Below, one piece after another: positions 40,716 through 47,576 of a DNA stretch of 47,576 nt. The DNA is from Chloroflexota bacterium (GTDB lineage Bacteria > Chloroflexota > Anaerolineae > Anaerolineales > Anaerolineaceae). The stretch lies in the NCBI GenBank assembly GCA_012798455.1, contig JAAZNC010000087.1, positions 1 through 47,576 on the forward strand, read 5' to 3'. Position 1 is the stretch's first letter, and every line of letters starts with the position of its first letter. The translations under genes and the position numbers were made by a program. The notes under the pieces were generated by a model that saw nothing but the letters and a program-made list of their open reading frames with translations, had not been told where the DNA came from and did no database searches.

Positions 40716-41747
40716 ATGAGTATGGATCAAAGACCAACCGTCCTTTTCATTTGCGGCTCGCTGAACCAGACCAAAATGATGCACCAGATCGCCGCCCAAC
40801 TGCCCGAGGCAGACGCTTATTTCACTCCCTATTACGCCGATGGCTTGGTGCGTGTGCTGGCCCGCGCCGGCATGCTCAAAGCCAGCATCCTGGGCGGTCG
40901 CCACTATCGCGAGACCATGCGCTATTTCAAGGAACATCGACTGCCACTCGATATGCGCGGCAAACGGCACGACTATGACCTGGTGGTCACCTGCAGTGAC
41001 CTCATCGTCCAGCGCAACATCCGCGGCAGGCGCCTGGTGTTGGTGCAGGAGGGCATCACCGAGCCCGAGGGCTTGGCCTTTCTGCTGGTCAAATACCTGC
41101 GCCTGCCCCGCTACCTCGCCAACACCGCTGCCACCGGGCTATCGGATGCCTACAATGTGTTTTGCGTGGCTTCGGAGGGCTACAAGAGGCTTTTCATCAA
41201 AAAGGGCGTGAAAGCCGAAAAGATCGCCGTCACCGGCATCCCTAATTTTGACGATCTGGATACTCTGCGCCAAAACGATTTCCCCCATCATGATTATGTG
41301 CTGGTCGCCACCTCGCCCCTGCGCGAGACCGGGCAGTTCGACTACCGCCCCGCCTTCATCAAACACTGCCTGGAGATTGCGCATGGCAGACCGCTCTTCT
41401 TTAAACTACACCCCATGGAAAATGCCCGCCGTGCCTGCCGTGAGATCCGTACCTATGCCCCCGGTGCGCGCGTGTTCACCCGCGGCAACACCGATCCCAT
41501 GATCGCCAACGCAGCCGCCGTCATCACCCAGCGTTCTACCTGCACCTTTGTGGCAGTGGCATTGGGGAAAGAAGTGCATACCTATTTGGATCAAGTCCGT
41601 CTCAAGGAGTTACTGCCCCTGCAGAATCACGGCACCTCTGCCGCCAACATCGCCCTCATCTGCCGGCAGGTGCTGCAGCAGCCCGCCCCCATCCTGCCGA
41701 AGAACAAGAAGACCGCCCTGCGCCCGCTGTTCGATTGGAAGAGCTGA
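40716..41747 (+). CDS. GT-B-fold glycosyl/glycerophosphotransferase-like protein
   Basis: About 343 residues. TVLFICGSLNQTKMMHQIAAQLPEADAYF resembles the first strand of GT-B enzymes. The C-terminal half (KIAVTGIPNFDDL, FFKLHPMENARR, FTRGNTDPMIANAAAVITQRSTCTFVAVALGKEV) resembles UDP-sugar epimerases and CDP-glycerol transferases, where KLHP and the late S/T-rich loop bind the nucleotide. A second ATG at 40722 is an alternative; TATAAT (40706-40711) lies 4 or 10 bases upstream of these ATGs. No polysaccharide cluster is nearby, so substrate and role are open. Confidence 0.65.
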   Translation: MSMDQRPTVLFICGSLNQTKMMHQIAAQLPEADAYFTPYYADGLVRVLARAGMLKASILGGRHYRETMRYFKEHRLPLDMRGKRHDYDLVVTCSDLIVQRNIRGRRLVLVQEGITEPEGLAFLLVKYLRLPRYLANTAATGLSDAYNVFCVASEGYKRLFIKKGVKAEKIAVTGIPNFDDLDTLRQNDFPHHDYVLVATSPLRETGQFDYRPAFIKHCLEIAHGRPLFFKLHPMENARRACREIRTYAPGARVFTRGNTDPMIANAAAVITQRSTCTFVAVALGKEVHTYLDQVRLKELLPLQNHGTSAANIALICRQVLQQPAPILPKNKKTALRPLFDWKS

Positions 41748-41774
41748 CAGGGTTAGGTTCCCCTCATCTTCGAT

Positions 41775-43121
41775 TTATACGTGGCGCATGCCATTGTAGA
41801 ATTTTTGGCTGAACCCCGCCGAGAAATCAAAAGACCAGATCGAACGCGTGTCTGAGTGTGAATGGTTCTCTTCCGCACCATACACCACCACATTTGAGAA
41901 AGATTTGATGCGTCCGAAACTCGTCTGGTTGGGTGATACCGGTACCTGGTTGCGCCAGGTGCCCGAGTTGAAGTAGTAGCGCTCCACACCGTCCGTCGCA
42001 TCCAGCAGTGCCACCAGCGGCTGGTGGGTGTGCCCCGAGATGATGCAGCGCACCGAATCCCCGTTCTTTTGCAGCAGTTCTTCTTTTCCCGCTGGTAGAT
42101 TGTTCTCATTGTTGCTCATGCGGCTGGTAATGGAAGAAGATACCCGGTGCACCAACCGGTAGGGGATGTTCTTATGCCAGGGGTTCATGCGGATCACCTT
42201 CTTCAGCATATTGCCCTGCAGCAGCGGCGAGTTGAGAATCGGGTCTCTGCGCAGGCTGTTCAGTTCTTCCAGGATGATCGGCTCAAGGTACTTCCACACT
42301 TCCCGGCGGGTCATGCCGGGCGTATCCAGGATGAAATTCATCAGTGCCGATTGCGGGCGCACATCCTGGAATTCGACCAGCCGGTAATACAGGTTCTTCA
42401 GGTGGCTATTCATCATGATCTTTTCCGAGCTGTAGTGCTGGATGAACAGGTACGGCAGTTTGTAGATCAGTTCCACTGCCGAAAAATCATCCACCGGCGG
42501 CTGGGCATATTCCTCTTCCGGGATGTCTGCCGGGATGACCGCCGCGTTGCGGTAGTTCTTCGAGAAGTTCAGCGGATCATATTCATGCCCGTGCCGTACG
42601 AAAGCCAGTGGTTTGCCCCGGCTGTAATAGGTGAAGGTATGCGGCAGCGGTTCGCCCTCGCCGGGCATGCACAGCAGAGAGCGCGCCTTCGCCCGTGTGG
42701 CGGGAGTGGCGTTCACCAACCGGTCGTGGTTGCCCAGCAGATAATGCAGGCGCAGTTCCACGTTGAAATAGCTTTGAAAATCGCGGATCACCGCCAGCGA
42801 GCCGGCTACCCGCTCTTCCACTCCGATCAGGTCCAGCAGGCGCAGGATCTTCGCTTCGTGCTGCGAGCCGGGCTGGATCTCTGCCAGGTCCACATACGGT
42901 TTGACGGCATCCTCATACCAGATGTTGGAGTGGTTCAGTTCGAAGATATCCCCCGCCAGCACCAGGTCCACTGCTTCGGCATGGTTCACCGCCGCTTCCT
43001 TTGCCATGCTGCGGATGAATTTTTGATAAGCCTTCGGTTCCAGGTTGCGGTTGGCGCGCAGCTCCGGGTTGACGCCCAGGCTGCATTCTTCCAGATGCAG
43101 ATCAGAAATGACAATTAACAT
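41775..43121 (-). CDS. Calcineurin-like metallophosphoesterase
   Basis: A 448-residue protein with the five phosphoesterase motifs in order: ISDLHLE (7-13), LAGDIFE, LLGNHDRL, VRHGHEYD and SGHTHQP. The region between the fourth and fifth motifs is unusually long (about 170 residues of mostly helical character). It binds two metals and cuts phosphoesters; the substrate may be a nucleotide, lipid or protein. GAAGGAAACTT precedes the ATG. It stands alone between the GT-B gene and the FMN riboswitch region, convergent with the former. Confidence 0.92.
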   Translation of the reverse strand: MLIVISDLHLEECSLGVNPELRANRNLEPKAYQKFIRSMAKEAAVNHAEAVDLVLAGDIFELNHSNIWYEDAVKPYVDLAEIQPGSQHEAKILRLLDLIGVEERVAGSLAVIRDFQSYFNVELRLHYLLGNHDRLVNATPATRAKARSLLCMPGEGEPLPHTFTYYSRGKPLAFVRHGHEYDPLNFSKNYRNAAVIPADIPEEEYAQPPVDDFSAVELIYKLPYLFIQHYSSEKIMMNSHLKNLYYRLVEFQDVRPQSALMNFILDTPGMTRREVWKYLEPIILEELNSLRRDPILNSPLLQGNMLKKVIRMNPWHKNIPYRLVHRVSSSITSRMSNNENNLPAGKEELLQKNGDSVRCIISGHTHQPLVALLDATDGVERYYFNSGTWRNQVPVSPNQTSFGRIKSFSNVVVYGAEENHSHSDTRSIWSFDFSAGFSQKFYNGMRHV

Positions 43122-43226
43122 AAGTTTCCTTCGATAATTCCATTGAATACCAGCGTTTTATATCACAGCCCTCCAAAAAAGGGATAAAGATTGCATTATT
43201 ATTTTATTAACAAATCTCCCTTTTTC

Positions 43227-43258
43227 TTGACAGTCTTTTATACTGGCAGTATACTGCC
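43227..43258 (+). promoter_or_regulatory. Promoter of the riboswitch operon overlapped by a perfect palindrome
   Basis: TTGACA (43227-43232) and TATACT (43250-43255) are 17 bases apart, predicting a start near 43262, just before the riboswitch. GGCAGTATACTGCC (43245-43258) is a perfect 14-base palindrome centred on the -10, so a repressor may act in addition to the riboswitch. Confidence 0.8.
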
Positions 43259-43269
43259 CTTTAATAAGT

Positions 43270-43392
43270 CCTTCAGGGCAGGGTGAGAGAGTTCGCTCTC
43301 AATTCCCGATCGGTGGTGATAACCCACGAGCGCTGCGATGCGCAGACCCGGTGCAATCCCGGGGTCGACGGTACAGTCCGGATGAAAGAAGG
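43270..43392 (+). promoter_or_regulatory. FMN riboswitch (RFN element)
   Basis: The conserved FMN aptamer segments occur in order: CTTCAGGGCAGGGTG, ATTCCCGATCGGTGGT, AACCCACGAGCG, GACCCGGTGCAATCCCGGGG, TCGACGGTACAGTCCGGAT and GAAAGAAGG. P1 closes with CCTTC (43270-43274) and GAAGG (43388-43392). Such elements control riboflavin synthesis or uptake genes. Here it precedes an ABC transporter, not synthesis genes. Confidence 0.96.
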
Positions 43393-43410
43393 TTCGACCA
43401 AATTAAATTG

Positions 43411-43439
43411 CCCTGAATGCTTTCAGGGTTTTTTATTTT
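43411..43439 (+). terminator. Riboswitch-controlled terminator
   Basis: CCCTGAA (43411-43417) and TTCAGGG (43422-43428) form a stem followed by TTTTTTATTTT. GCCCTGAA (43410-43417) is also the exact complement of TTCAGGGC (43272-43279) in the 5' strand of the aptamer. Pairing there would be the antiterminator; with FMN bound the aptamer keeps that strand and the terminator forms. Confidence 0.9.
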
Positions 43440-43443
43440 AACG

Positions 43444-44229
43444 ATGAAACATACCAACCACACTCGATCATCCTATAGAAAACCAGCCCTGTGGACCTAT
43501 CTGCTGGCGCTGTTGCTCTTCGTTATCCTGTGGCAGGTGCTGGTGTGGCTGCTGCGCCTGCCCGCTTTCATTTTACCCTCTCCCTCGCAGGTGTGGGTGC
43601 GTCTGCTCACCGCTCTGCGTGATGGCAGTCTGGCGCGCCATACCATGGCAACTTTCAATGAAGTGCTGAGTGGTTTGCTGATCGGCATTCTGGGTGCTTC
43701 CATCCTGGGTTACCTGCTCTCCCGCTCCCAATTGCTGGAGCGTGTGCTCTCGCCCTTCCTGGTCGCCAGCCAGGCGGTGCCGGTGGCGGCTATCGCACCC
43801 CTGCTCATCATCTGGTTCGGTTCGGGTGTGCTTTCCAAGGTGCTCATCTGTTCGCTGACCGTCTTCTTCCCGGTGCTGGTCAACACCCTGGTCGGGCTGC
43901 ACGCCGTGCCGCTTGCCATGCGCGACCTCATGCGTACCCTGCACGCCACCCGCTGGCAAACCCTGCGCTATCTGGAACTGCCGGCTGCCCTGCCTATCTT
44001 GTTGGGCGGCATGCGTGTGGGCGCCACCCTCTCCGTCATCGGGGCGGTGGTCGGGGAACTGGCGGGCGCCGATCGCGGGCTTGGTTTTCTCATCAATGTC
44101 GGGCGCGGGCAATATGATACCGCGCTGGTCTTTGTGGCAGTGCTGACCCTGGTGCTGCTGGCTATCTGTCTTTATACCGCCGTCCTCCTGCTCGAAAAAC
44201 GCTTGCTGCGCTGGCAGGAGGTTAAATGA
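43444..44229 (+). CDS. ribX: ABC transporter permease, probable riboflavin importer RibX
   Basis: A protein of about 261 residues with six membrane segments and the EAA loop of NMT1/SsuC-type permeases (MRTLHATRWQTLRYLELPAALPILLGGMRVGATLSVIGAVVGEL region). LLALLLFVILWQVLVWLLRLP opens the first span. The FMN riboswitch directly upstream assigns it to riboflavin or FMN uptake, as for RibXY of other Chloroflexi. ATG 43444 is used; the in-frame ATG 43417 lies inside the terminator stem. The binding-protein gene follows 19 bases later. Confidence 0.85.
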   Translation: MKHTNHTRSSYRKPALWTYLLALLLFVILWQVLVWLLRLPAFILPSPSQVWVRLLTALRDGSLARHTMATFNEVLSGLLIGILGASILGYLLSRSQLLERVLSPFLVASQAVPVAAIAPLLIIWFGSGVLSKVLICSLTVFFPVLVNTLVGLHAVPLAMRDLMRTLHATRWQTLRYLELPAALPILLGGMRVGATLSVIGAVVGELAGADRGLGFLINVGRGQYDTALVFVAVLTLVLLAICLYTAVLLLEKRLLRWQEVK

Positions 44230-44248
44230 AAGAAAAAGGAATAACAAT

Positions 44249-45238
44249 ATGAAACGTACTCTTGTCATCCTCATCACATCCCTGCTGCTCCTGGCAGCCT
44301 GTTCCCCCGCCGCACAGTCTTCCGGCGAGCTCATCCCCATCACCCTGCCATCCGGCTACATCCCCAACGTGCAATTCGCCCCGCTCTACGTTGCCATCGA
44401 AAAGGGCTTCTACCGTGACGCCGGGTTGGATGTGGCCATCGACTACAATATGGAAAATGACAACGTCGCCCTGCTGGGTGTGGGCGACCTCGATTTCGCC
44501 ATCGCTTCCGGTGAACAGGTGCTGCTCGGGCAAAATCAGGAGCTGCCGGTCGTGTATGTGCTGGCATGGTATCAGGATTTTCCGGTTGGCGTGGTCTCGC
44601 TGGCAGAGCAAGATATCCGCACTCCCGCCGACCTGGCGGGCAAGCAGATCGGCATCCCCGGTCTGTATGGCGCTAGTTACATTGGCTTCCGCGCCCTGCT
44701 GCAAGCCAACGATATGCAGGAGAACGACCTGACCCTCGACTCCATCGGCTACACCACCGTCGAAGCCCTGGTCAATCACCAGGATGACGCCGTCGTCATC
44801 TACGTCAGCAATGAACCCATCCAATTGCGAGCGCTGGGATACGACATCCGCACCCTGCGCGTTTCCGATTACACCAGCCTGGTGGGCAACGGGCTCATCA
44901 CCAACCAGCAGGTCATCGAAGAAAAACCCGAATTGGTGAAAGCCATGGTCAAAGCGACCTGGCAGGGTATCCGCTATACCAGCGAACATCCCGACGAGGC
45001 TTTCGAGATCTGCAAGCAGTATGTCGATAACCTGGCACAGCTCACCCCTGCCGAACAGGAGGTACAGCGCCAGGTGTTGGAAGCTTCTATCGCGCTCTAC
45101 CATGTCGAGCAGAACGGTGCTACTGATCTGGCTACCTGGCAGAACATGCAGTCCATCTTGCTGGAGATGGGGCTGCTGAACGGCGAGCTGGATCTCAGCC
45201 ACGTCTTCAGCAACGCCTACCTGCCACAGGCAGATTGA
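44249..45238 (+). CDS. ribY: Substrate-binding lipoprotein RibY, copy 1
   Basis: A 329-residue NMT1/THI5-type solute-binding protein. The signal is MKRTLVILITSLLLLAACS with lipobox LAAC, so it is anchored outside the membrane. Marks are SGYIPNVQFAPLYVAIEKGFYRD, VGDLDFAIASGEQVLL and GLYGASYIGFRALLQ. NMT1-family proteins bind pyrimidine or riboflavin-like compounds; the riboswitch points to riboflavin. It and the next gene are tandem paralogues of identical length. AAAAGGA lies upstream of the ATG. Confidence 0.86.
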   Translation: MKRTLVILITSLLLLAACSPAAQSSGELIPITLPSGYIPNVQFAPLYVAIEKGFYRDAGLDVAIDYNMENDNVALLGVGDLDFAIASGEQVLLGQNQELPVVYVLAWYQDFPVGVVSLAEQDIRTPADLAGKQIGIPGLYGASYIGFRALLQANDMQENDLTLDSIGYTTVEALVNHQDDAVVIYVSNEPIQLRALGYDIRTLRVSDYTSLVGNGLITNQQVIEEKPELVKAMVKATWQGIRYTSEHPDEAFEICKQYVDNLAQLTPAEQEVQRQVLEASIALYHVEQNGATDLATWQNMQSILLEMGLLNGELDLSHVFSNAYLPQAD

Positions 45239-45295
45239 TATTTTTGGTATGATGGAAACACCATTCGATGAGATCATCCGGAAAGGAAGTGCCTC

Positions 45296-46285
45296 ATGAT
45301 CCGTAAGATCGCATTTTTCATCCTGCTGTCCCTCCTGCTGGCGGGTTGCCGCACGGCTGCCGCTCCCGCCCCGCAGGAACTCACCCCCGTCACCCTGCCG
45401 GTCGGCTATATCCCCAATGTGCAGTTCGCCCCTTTCTATGTCGCTATCGAAAAAGGCTTCTATCGCGAGCAGGGGCTGGACGTCAGCATGGACTACAACA
45501 TGGAGACTGACAGTGTGGCGCTCATCGGCGCCGGCGACCTCGATTTTGCCATCGTATCCGGCGAGCAGGTGCTGCTCGGGCGCGCCCAGGAGCTGCCCGT
45601 GGTATATGTTATGGCATGGTACCAGCAGTTCCCGGTGGGCGTGGCTGCCCTGGCTGACAGCGGCATTCAGGCTCCCGCCGATCTGGCGGGCAAGCAGGTC
45701 GGCATCCCCGGCTTGTACGGTGCCAGCTATATCGGGCTGCGCGCCCTGCTGTATGCCAGCGGCTTGCAGGAGAGTGATCTGACCCTCGACTCCATCGGCT
45801 ACACCCAGACCGAAGCCCTGCTCAACGGCATGGAAGACGCAGTCGTCATCTACGTCAGCAACGAACCCATCAAAATGATTGCCGAGGGCTATCAGGTCAA
45901 TGTGCTGCCTGTCTCTGATGCACTGGCGCTGGTTGCCAATGGCTTGATCACCAGCCAGAGCATGATCGCCGACCATCCCGACCTGGTGCGTGGCATGGTC
46001 ACCGCCACCCTGCAGGGCATCGCCTATACCAGCCAGCATCCCGACGAAGCTTTCGAGATCTGCAAGCAACATGTCGATACCCTCGCCAGCCTCACCCCGG
46101 CTGAGCTGGAAGTGCAGCGTCAGGTGCTGGAGGCTTCCATCCCCATGTTCGATATCAGCCAGAACGGCATCACCCGCCTTTCTGCCTGGCAGAATATGCA
46201 AGATGTGCTGCTCGAGATGGGGTTGCTTTCTCAGCCGCTCTCGCTGCAAGATGCCTTCACCAACCAGTTCATCCCCGAGCCATGA
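45296..46285 (+). CDS. ribY: Substrate-binding lipoprotein RibY, copy 2
   Basis: Also 329 residues, with lipobox LAGC and the same blocks as copy 1: VGYIPNVQFAPFYVAIEKGFYRE, AGDLDFAIVSGEQVLLGRAQ, GLYGASYIGLRALLYASGL and HPDEAFEICKQHVDTLASL. The two differ at many scattered positions, roughly one in three, including the ligand-side stretch around 155-195, so the duplication is not recent and the copies may prefer different flavins. GGAAAGGAAGTG precedes the ATG. It overlaps the ATPase gene by four bases (ATGA). Confidence 0.86.
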   Translation: MIRKIAFFILLSLLLAGCRTAAAPAPQELTPVTLPVGYIPNVQFAPFYVAIEKGFYREQGLDVSMDYNMETDSVALIGAGDLDFAIVSGEQVLLGRAQELPVVYVMAWYQQFPVGVAALADSGIQAPADLAGKQVGIPGLYGASYIGLRALLYASGLQESDLTLDSIGYTQTEALLNGMEDAVVIYVSNEPIKMIAEGYQVNVLPVSDALALVANGLITSQSMIADHPDLVRGMVTATLQGIAYTSQHPDEAFEICKQHVDTLASLTPAELEVQRQVLEASIPMFDISQNGITRLSAWQNMQDVLLEMGLLSQPLSLQDAFTNQFIPEP

Positions 46286-47064
46286 ACCCAGCCAACCCTT
46301 TCGCTTTCCAGTTCACCGATGTCAGCATGAACTTCCCTGATCCCCAGGGCGAGTTGGAAGCGCTGGAACACCTCACCTTTTCCGTACCCCCGCGCCAGTT
46401 CCTGTGCGTGCTGGGACCCTCCGGCAGTGGCAAGAGCACGCTGCTGCGCTTGCTGGCGGGGCTGCTGCAGCCCACTGCCGGCGCCATCCGTTACCCGCAG
46501 GGCAGCCAGCCCTCAGTGGGGTTGGTGTTCCAGCATGCCAACCTGATGCCCTGGCGCGACGTCACTGCCAACATCAGCTTGCCGCTGGAGTTGCGCAGCG
46601 TGCCCGAAGCACAGCAGCACCAGCGTGTGGAACAGATGATCGAGCTGGTCGGCTTGCGCGAGTTCCGGCATGCCTGGCCCGCCACCCTTTCGGGTGGCAT
46701 GGCGCAGCGTGTTGCCATTGCGCGGGCGCTCATCCAGGACCCCGATCTATTGCTGTTGGATGAACCCTTCGGTGCGTTGGATGCCATCACCCGCGAGCGC
46801 ATGGGCTCCGAATTGCTGCGCATCTGGGAACTCAGCCGCAAGACCGTGGTGCTGGTCACCCATTCCATCTCCGAAGCCCTGCTGTTATCTGACCGCGTCA
46901 TCGTGCTCACCCGCCGCCCCGGCACCATCTGCCTCGACCTGCCCAACCGCCTGCCGCGCCCGCGCACGGAGGAAACCCGCTACGATCCTGCCTTCGTGCA
47001 GCTCTCGCGCACCTTGCGAAATGCCATCCAGCAGGAACCATCGTTCTCCCTGCCCCTGGCATAG
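46282..47064 (+). CDS. ABC transporter ATPase of the riboflavin importer
   Basis: A 260-residue nucleotide-binding subunit of the nitrate/sulfonate/NMT1 class. Walker A is GPSGSGKSTLLRLLAG, the Q-loop VFQHANLMPWRDV, the signature LSGGMAQRVAIARALIQDP, Walker B LLLLDEPFGALD and the switch histidine is in VTHSISEALLLSDRV. It powers uptake with RibX. Coupling to the second RibY gene (ATGA) makes a four-gene operon: permease, two binding proteins, ATPase. Other Chloroflexi RibXY loci often lack an ATPase gene, as far as I recall. Confidence 0.95.
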   Translation: MNPANPFAFQFTDVSMNFPDPQGELEALEHLTFSVPPRQFLCVLGPSGSGKSTLLRLLAGLLQPTAGAIRYPQGSQPSVGLVFQHANLMPWRDVTANISLPLELRSVPEAQQHQRVEQMIELVGLREFRHAWPATLSGGMAQRVAIARALIQDPDLLLLDEPFGALDAITRERMGSELLRIWELSRKTVVLVTHSISEALLLSDRVIVLTRRPGTICLDLPNRLPRPRTEETRYDPAFVQLSRTLRNAIQQEPSFSLPLA

Positions 47065-47101
47065 CCTTGACAACCCGAGCGTTAATCTGCGGTTTTGATT
47101 G

Positions 47102-47150
47102 TATAATTAACAAAATTTAAAAGACCTGCCACCAACGTGGGAGTGCAGGT
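47102..47150 (+). promoter_or_regulatory. -10 box and structured leader of the RRM gene
   Basis: TATAAT at 47102-47107 precedes a leader of about 95 bases. ACCTGC (47124-47129) and GCAGGT (47145-47150) pair, with a further CAC/GTG inside. A long structured leader is common for cold-shock-type RNA-binding genes. No convincing -35 at the right spacing was found. Confidence 0.5.
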
Positions 47151-47210
47151 GGGTTAAAAAGAAGCCCGATCCAAACGTCCGGCAACTTTTTTCCAGAAGA
47201 AAGGGTAATA

Positions 47211-47552
47211 ATGCAAACAAAAGTGTATGTTGGTAATCTGTCTTTTGATACCAACGAAGAATCCCTGAAGGAACTTTTTTCCGAAGCAGGGGAAGTTGTC
47301 TCGGCGAACATCATCACCGATAAGTTTTCCGGACGCTCAAAAGGATTTGGCTTTGTGGAATTCAAGACCGAAGAGGGCATGAAAGCTGCCATCGAAAAAT
47401 TCAACGGCTATTCTTATATGGATCGGGATCTGCGCGTTGATGAAGCCCGCCCGCCCGAGAAGCGCGAAGGCGGTTACAACCGTGGCGGCGGCAATCGCGG
47501 CGGTGGCAACCGGCGCGGTGGCGGTGGTGGTTACAACCGCGATCGCTACTAG
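47211..47552 (+). CDS. RRM-domain RNA-binding protein with Gly/Arg-rich tail
   Basis: A 113-residue protein of the bacterial glycine-rich RNA-binding type. The RRM covers about 1-82: RNP2 is KVYVGNLSF and RNP1 is KGFGFVEF, both with aromatic contacts. The tail is rich in Gly, Arg and Asn (YNRGGGNRGGGNRRGGGGGYN). Such proteins act as RNA chaperones, often cold-induced. AGAAAGGG precedes the ATG. It is monocistronic within the window. Confidence 0.96.
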   Translation: MQTKVYVGNLSFDTNEESLKELFSEAGEVVSANIITDKFSGRSKGFGFVEFKTEEGMKAAIEKFNGYSYMDRDLRVDEARPPEKREGGYNRGGGNRGGGNRRGGGGGYNRDRY

Positions 47553-47576
47553 AATTTTCCAGCCAAATAACCGGTA

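Noticed and set aside
42147..43118. Long plus-strand frame opposite the metallophosphoesterase
   Set aside because: The minus-strand protein has all five phosphoesterase motifs; the plus-strand frame is rich in His, Gln and Arg, as expected of an antisense shadow.
43270..43392. TPP riboswitch, considered because the transporter is NMT1/THI5-like
   Set aside because: The conserved segments are those of the FMN aptamer (GGGCAGGGTG, CCGGTGCAATCCCGG, GACGGTACAGTCCGGATG), with no TPP core (CTGAGA...ACCTGA).
44222..46249. A 675-codon open frame on the minus strand across both ribY genes
   Set aside because: It is antisense to two clear paralogous lipoprotein genes and shows a repeat only because these are duplicated. 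It has no ribosome site or family similarity; GC-rich codon bias keeps the frame open.
1..47576. CRISPR arrays, prophage or insertion sequences
   Set aside because: No regularly spaced repeats, transposase motifs, terminal inverted repeats with duplications, or phage structural genes were found.

Overview
The window looks like a chromosome segment of an anaerobic, fermentative member of the Chloroflexi, probably Anaerolineae-like. This is an inference from gene content: MutS2, an FMN-riboswitch-controlled RibXY-type riboflavin importer, corrinoid proteins, AmmeMemoRadiSam-type radical SAM protein, many PTS and lipoprotein genes, and promoters that sit directly against start codons. No rRNA or marker gene fixes the taxonomy.

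Layout. 1-132: the 3' end of one tRNA and a complete tRNA-Ser(GCU). 259-2492: a YbaK-type deacylase-like protein, then a corrinoid protein and a COG0523 GTPase in one operon. 2563-10366: one long minus-strand operon that starts with a SorC-type regulator and runs through 2-oxoacid dehydrogenase E1alpha, E1beta and E2, then a galactitol-type PTS (EIIA, EIIB, EIIC) and two membrane proteins. 10504-17810: mixed small operons (lipoproteins, YdcF/ElyC-like, XRE regulator pair, NYN-domain protein, nitroreductase, MgtC). 17844-17990: a candidate small RNA. 17994-25950: mutS2, amrS-like radical SAM, a 28-residue membrane peptide, a secreted protein, a membrane protein behind a double operator, RNase D and a beta-CASP metallo-RNase.

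25982-35190: a complete tRNA-Ser(CGA) and, 9.1 kb downstream in the same orientation, a degenerate copy of the last 70 bases of that tRNA. The DNA between them is visibly more AT-rich than the flanks and is filled by a single catabolic module: SIS isomerase, ascorbate-type PTS EIIC/EIIB/EIIA, creatininase-like hydrolase, a TrpA paralogue, a GntR regulator and, divergently, an NAD-dependent epimerase/dehydrogenase, a DHDPS-family lyase, an SMP-30 lactonase and a CutC-family protein. This has the shape of a tRNA-targeted genomic island without a surviving integrase, carrying an uncharacterised sugar-acid or lactone pathway. It is the most interesting part of the window.

35362-43121: GC-richer housekeeping and transport genes (uracil-DNA-glycosylase-like, LysE, second SMP-30, GNAT, AzlC/AzlD, HAD phosphatase, GT-B-like protein, metallophosphoesterase). 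43227-47064: a near-consensus promoter overlapped by a perfect palindrome, an FMN riboswitch with a readable terminator/antiterminator, and an ABC transporter (permease, two tandem binding lipoproteins, ATPase) that is very probably a riboflavin importer. 47211-47552: an RRM protein with a Gly/Arg-rich tail.

No CRISPR array, transposase, integrase or phage structural gene was recognised.
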